Source of the DNA: an uncultured Collinsella sp.
GTDB taxonomy: Bacteria > Actinomycetota > Coriobacteriia > Coriobacteriales > Coriobacteriaceae
NCBI GenBank assembly: GCA_900550785.1
Contig: URTL01000094.1
Coordinates: 1 to 7,223 of the forward strand
Direction: 5' to 3'
Length of the DNA stretch: 7,223 bases
Shown one piece after another: positions 5,082 to 7,223 of this stretch (position 1 is its first letter; the number at the start of each line of letters is the position of its first letter). Both the position numbers and the translations under genes were made by a program. The notes beneath the pieces are model-generated. The model saw only the letters and a list, made by a program, of their open reading frames with translations, had not been told where the DNA came from and did not search any database.

Positions 5082-5540
5082 ATGGCCGAGCTTGAGTCCC
5101 AACCATTGTCCGACGAGGAGCGCGCTGAGTTGGAAGAGCTCCGCGCTGAGAAGGCCCGCCGCGAGGCTCGGGAAGAGGCCCGTCGCGAGCGTGAGGAGCT
5201 GGCTGCCCTGCGCGCCGAGCGTGCGAAGGCCGAGGAGGTCGCCTCGAACGCCGCATCCGAGCGCAAGCCCGCGCCCGCACCCAAGCCCGCTGCTGCGAAG
5301 CCTGCACCTGCCGCGCCCAAACCTCAGCCTAAAAAGGCCGCTCGTCCCAAGTCCGTCGAGCCCAAGCCGAGCCGTGACGAGATGACCTTTGCCCAGCGCA
5401 TGGTTGCCTCCAAGGAACCTACGGGCGAGAACGAGATCCCTGGCATGGCGCCGGCTCAAAAAATCATCATTGTCCTTGCCCTCATCGCGTTTGTCATCTT
5501 TATGGGCTACACGATCCTGACCAGCATGGGCCTGCTCTAA
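5082..5540 (+). CDS. Small coiled-coil, Pro/Ala-linker, C-terminally membrane-anchored protein
   Basis: I do not recognise a named family for this 152-residue protein. Residues 1-60 are highly charged (Glu, Arg, Ala, Lys with leucines) and should form a long helix or coiled coil. Residues 62-97 are a Pro/Ala/Lys-rich flexible linker (repeated KPAPA-type units). Residues 98-125 are a short conserved-looking polar segment, and about 128-148 form one hydrophobic membrane segment reaching the C-terminus. No signal peptide is present, so a tail-anchored topology with a cytoplasmic N-terminus is likely. The ATG at 5082 follows AGAAAGGG at good spacing; an upstream in-frame ATG at 5046 lies inside the tRNA terminator and is rejected. 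No clear own promoter is seen. pncB begins 84 bp downstream and may be cotranscribed. A role in envelope or division scaffolding is only a guess. Confidence 0.8.
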   Translation: MAELESQPLSDEERAELEELRAEKARREAREEARREREELAALRAERAKAEEVASNAASERKPAPAPKPAAAKPAPAAPKPQPKKAARPKSVEPKPSRDEMTFAQRMVASKEPTGENEIPGMAPAQKIIIVLALIAFVIFMGYTILTSMGLL

Positions 5541-5554
5541 CCGATTTGCATCGG
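5541..5554. other. Small hairpin after the membrane-anchored protein gene
   Basis: CCGAT and ATCGG pair around TTGC directly after the stop codon. No T run follows, so it is too weak to count as a terminator. It may mark a processing or stability site between this gene and pncB. Confidence 0.3.
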
Positions 5555-5624
5555 GCGTCATGTCCGCATGCTCTGCTCTCGTCCAACCCTCAAATTCTGC
5601 ACCACACATCCGAAAGGTCGCCCC

Positions 5625-7130
5625 ATGGCTTTGACCGACATCTCGCATCCCACCGACATCGCAATGCTCACCGATCTGTACGAGCTCACTATGGCCCAGG
5701 GCCTGTGGGAGAGCGGCAAGGCCAATGAGCAGGGTTGTTTTACCGCGTTTTACCGCGACCATCCCTTTGGCAGCGCCTATGCCGTCATGTGCGGCACCGC
5801 CGAGCTGCCCGAGCTGGTCGAGAATCTGCGCTTTACGCCCGAGGACATCGACTACCTCGCCTCGCTCCAGGCCCCGGCCGGCGGTGCGATGTTCAAGTCT
5901 GGATTCCTCGACTACCTGCGCGATTTTCGTGCGCATGTAAATATCGACGCCGTCCCCGAGGGCGAGCTCGTCTTTCCACGCGAGCCCATGGTGCGCGTCA
6001 CCGGTCCTGCGCTCGAGTGCCAGCTGCTTGAGACGGCGCTGCTCAACATCGTCGGGTTCCAGACACTTGTCGCCACCAAGACGGCGCGAGTGGTGCTGGC
6101 GGCGGACGGCCGTCCCGTGGCCGAGTTTGGCCTGCGCCGAGCCCAGGGTCCTGATGGCGGCCTGGCCGTTGCGCGCGCGAGCTACGTCGCCGGCTGCTCC
6201 TCTACGTCCAATGTGCTCGCCGGCCGCCGCTACGGTATTCCCGTCTTTGGCACGCATGCGCACAGCTGGGTGATGAGCTTCGATTCCGAGCTCGAGGCCT
6301 TCCGCGCCTTTGCCAAGTCGAGCCCCAAGAACTGCACGCTGCTCATCGACACCTACGACGTGCGCGAGGGCTGCGAGCATGCCATTACGGTTGCCAAGGA
6401 GATGGAGGCGGCGGGCGAGCGCCTGTCGGCTATTCGCATTGACTCGGGCGACCTCGCCAAGCTCTCCAAGTATGTCCGCGGTCGTTTCGATGCCGAGGGC
6501 CTGCCCTATGTGGGAATCTCGGTTTCCAACGATCTTGACGAGTACACGATTCAGTCGCTGCTCGACCAGGGCGCGCCCATCGATAGCTTTGGCGTGGGCA
6601 CCAAGCTCGCGACCTGCTACGACCAGCCGGCGCTGGGCGGCGTGTACAAGCTTTCCGCCCGCCGTGCGAGCGAGGCCGACCCGTGGACGCCGGTGGTCAA
6701 GCTCTCCGAGCAGCCCTACAAGCGCACGATCCCGGGCGTGCAGCGTGTGCGCCGTTATTACGACGGCTTTGGCGGCCCGGTCTGCGACATGATCTACGAC
6801 GAGGACCATCTGGTGGGGGAGGGCGCCGCGCGCGGCAATACCCTCGTGGCCGTGAATGATGCCGCCCTGGTGACCGACGTGTCGGAGCTTGAGTATCGCG
6901 AGCTGCTGGTGCCGATCGTGCGCGATGGCAGTGCAGTGGCTCCGCGTGAGAGCATCCAGGACGCGCGCGAGCGCTGTGCTTGGGCGCTTGATCATCTGGA
7001 CGCAGCTTTCAAGCGCTTCCTGTACCCGCAGACCTATGTGGTGGGCATGGAGCAGGGCCTGGCTCAGGTGCGCGACGAGCTCGTGCGCAAGAACATGGCC
7101 GCGGCTTCGGCCTTCCCCTGGGCAAAATGA
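5625..7130 (+). CDS. pncB: Nicotinate phosphoribosyltransferase
   Basis: This cytoplasmic enzyme of NAD salvage (Preiss-Handler pathway) joins nicotinate to phosphoribosyl pyrophosphate with ATP use, giving nicotinate mononucleotide. The 501-residue length fits the family. Visible motifs in order are the N-terminal MLTDLYELTMAQG (14-26), FGLRRAQGPDGG (168-179), GTHAHSW (209-215) in the region of the phosphorylated histidine, RIDSGDL (271-277) and FGVGTKLAT (322-330). The start at 5625 is chosen because GAAAGG (5612-5617) precedes it by 7 bases and the family homology begins at TDIAML. Upstream in-frame codons lack a ribosome binding site. The stop codon TGA is part of a 31-bp palindromic repeat. 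No NiaR-type operator is recognised upstream. Confidence 0.97.
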   Translation: MALTDISHPTDIAMLTDLYELTMAQGLWESGKANEQGCFTAFYRDHPFGSAYAVMCGTAELPELVENLRFTPEDIDYLASLQAPAGGAMFKSGFLDYLRDFRAHVNIDAVPEGELVFPREPMVRVTGPALECQLLETALLNIVGFQTLVATKTARVVLAADGRPVAEFGLRRAQGPDGGLAVARASYVAGCSSTSNVLAGRRYGIPVFGTHAHSWVMSFDSELEAFRAFAKSSPKNCTLLIDTYDVREGCEHAITVAKEMEAAGERLSAIRIDSGDLAKLSKYVRGRFDAEGLPYVGISVSNDLDEYTIQSLLDQGAPIDSFGVGTKLATCYDQPALGGVYKLSARRASEADPWTPVVKLSEQPYKRTIPGVQRVRRYYDGFGGPVCDMIYDEDHLVGEGAARGNTLVAVNDAALVTDVSELEYRELLVPIVRDGSAVAPRESIQDARERCAWALDHLDAAFKRFLYPQTYVVGMEQGLAQVRDELVRKNMAAASAFPWAK

Positions 7131-7158
7131 TCCGAAGGGGACGGAGGAAAACGGATCA
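7128..7158. repeat. 31-bp palindromic repeat B, copy 1 (overlaps pncB stop)
   Basis: TGATCCG (7128-7134) and CGGATCA (7152-7158) are exact inverted arms around a 17-nt loop. The stop codon TGA of pncB is the start of the left arm. The last 19 bases, GACGGAGGAAAACGGATCA (7140-7158), recur exactly in copy 2. Confidence 0.85.
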
Positions 7159-7180
7159 GTTGGCCTTGCGGCTCCTCCGG

Positions 7181-7211
7181 TGATCCGCATGCGACGGAGG
7201 AAAACGGATCA
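7181..7211. repeat. 31-bp palindromic repeat B, copy 2
   Basis: It has the same arms TGATCCG and CGGATCA as copy 1, with a loop that differs only at its first bases (CATGC instead of AAGGG). The copies are directly repeated, separated by 22 bp (7159-7180). TTTT follows this copy (7212-7215), so it may terminate pncB transcription. The spacer contains CCTCCG, which could pair with CGGAGG in copy 1 and give an alternative fold. Confidence 0.85.
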
Positions 7212-7223
7212 TTTTCTCGCCCG

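Noticed and set aside
4956..7190. Very long minus-strand open frame (744 codons)
   Set aside because: It runs antisense through the tRNA, its terminator, the membrane-anchored protein gene and all of pncB. The His/Arg/Ala-rich translation is typical of the shadow of GC-rich genes, and no ribosome binding site or family motif is seen.

Overview
The window looks like chromosomal DNA from a high-GC, gut-type coriobacterium, most likely Collinsella or a close relative. This is inferred from protein flavour, strong GC3 codon use and the short hairpin repeats between genes; no database search was run. Nearly all of it is ordinary housekeeping sequence. No CRISPR array, phage module, complete insertion sequence or toxin-antitoxin pair is visible.

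Layout from left to right. (1) The 3' end of a DegV-family gene (+, 2-127), then a very small O6-alkylguanine-DNA alkyltransferase-domain gene (+, 208-528). That small gene is bracketed by two near-identical hairpin repeats (137-181 and 544-588). (2) A gene-free stretch (589-921) holding a long 18-bp hairpin and the trpS terminator. (3) Two minus-strand genes: trpS (tryptophanyl-tRNA synthetase, 922-1971) and, upstream of it, a WecA/TagO-type polyprenyl-phosphate sugar-1-phosphate transferase (2131-3330). (4) A 525-bp divergent intergenic region (3331-3855). It carries a candidate minus-strand structured RNA of about 145 nt with its own -10 box and terminator, whose promoter sits back-to-back with the promoter of the next gene. 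(5) A PflX-like radical SAM protein (+, 3856-4794), followed by a perfect 12-bp hairpin. (6) A tRNA-Ala(CGC) gene (4945-5017) with a good promoter and a strong intrinsic terminator, then a small coiled-coil/Pro-Ala/membrane-anchor protein (5082-5540) and nicotinate phosphoribosyltransferase (pncB, 5625-7130). (7) Two copies of a 31-bp palindromic repeat after pncB, the first of which contains the pncB stop codon.

The genes serve separate jobs: tryptophan charging, alanine decoding, cell-envelope glycopolymer initiation, NAD salvage and alkylation-damage recognition. There is no single pathway in the window. The most distinctive feature is a set of five hairpins, all placed just 3' of stop codons. 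Their stems differ but their loops share a GGGAC-type core, which suggests a REP-like repeat family. The candidate RNA at 3562-3706 is the other item most worth checking.
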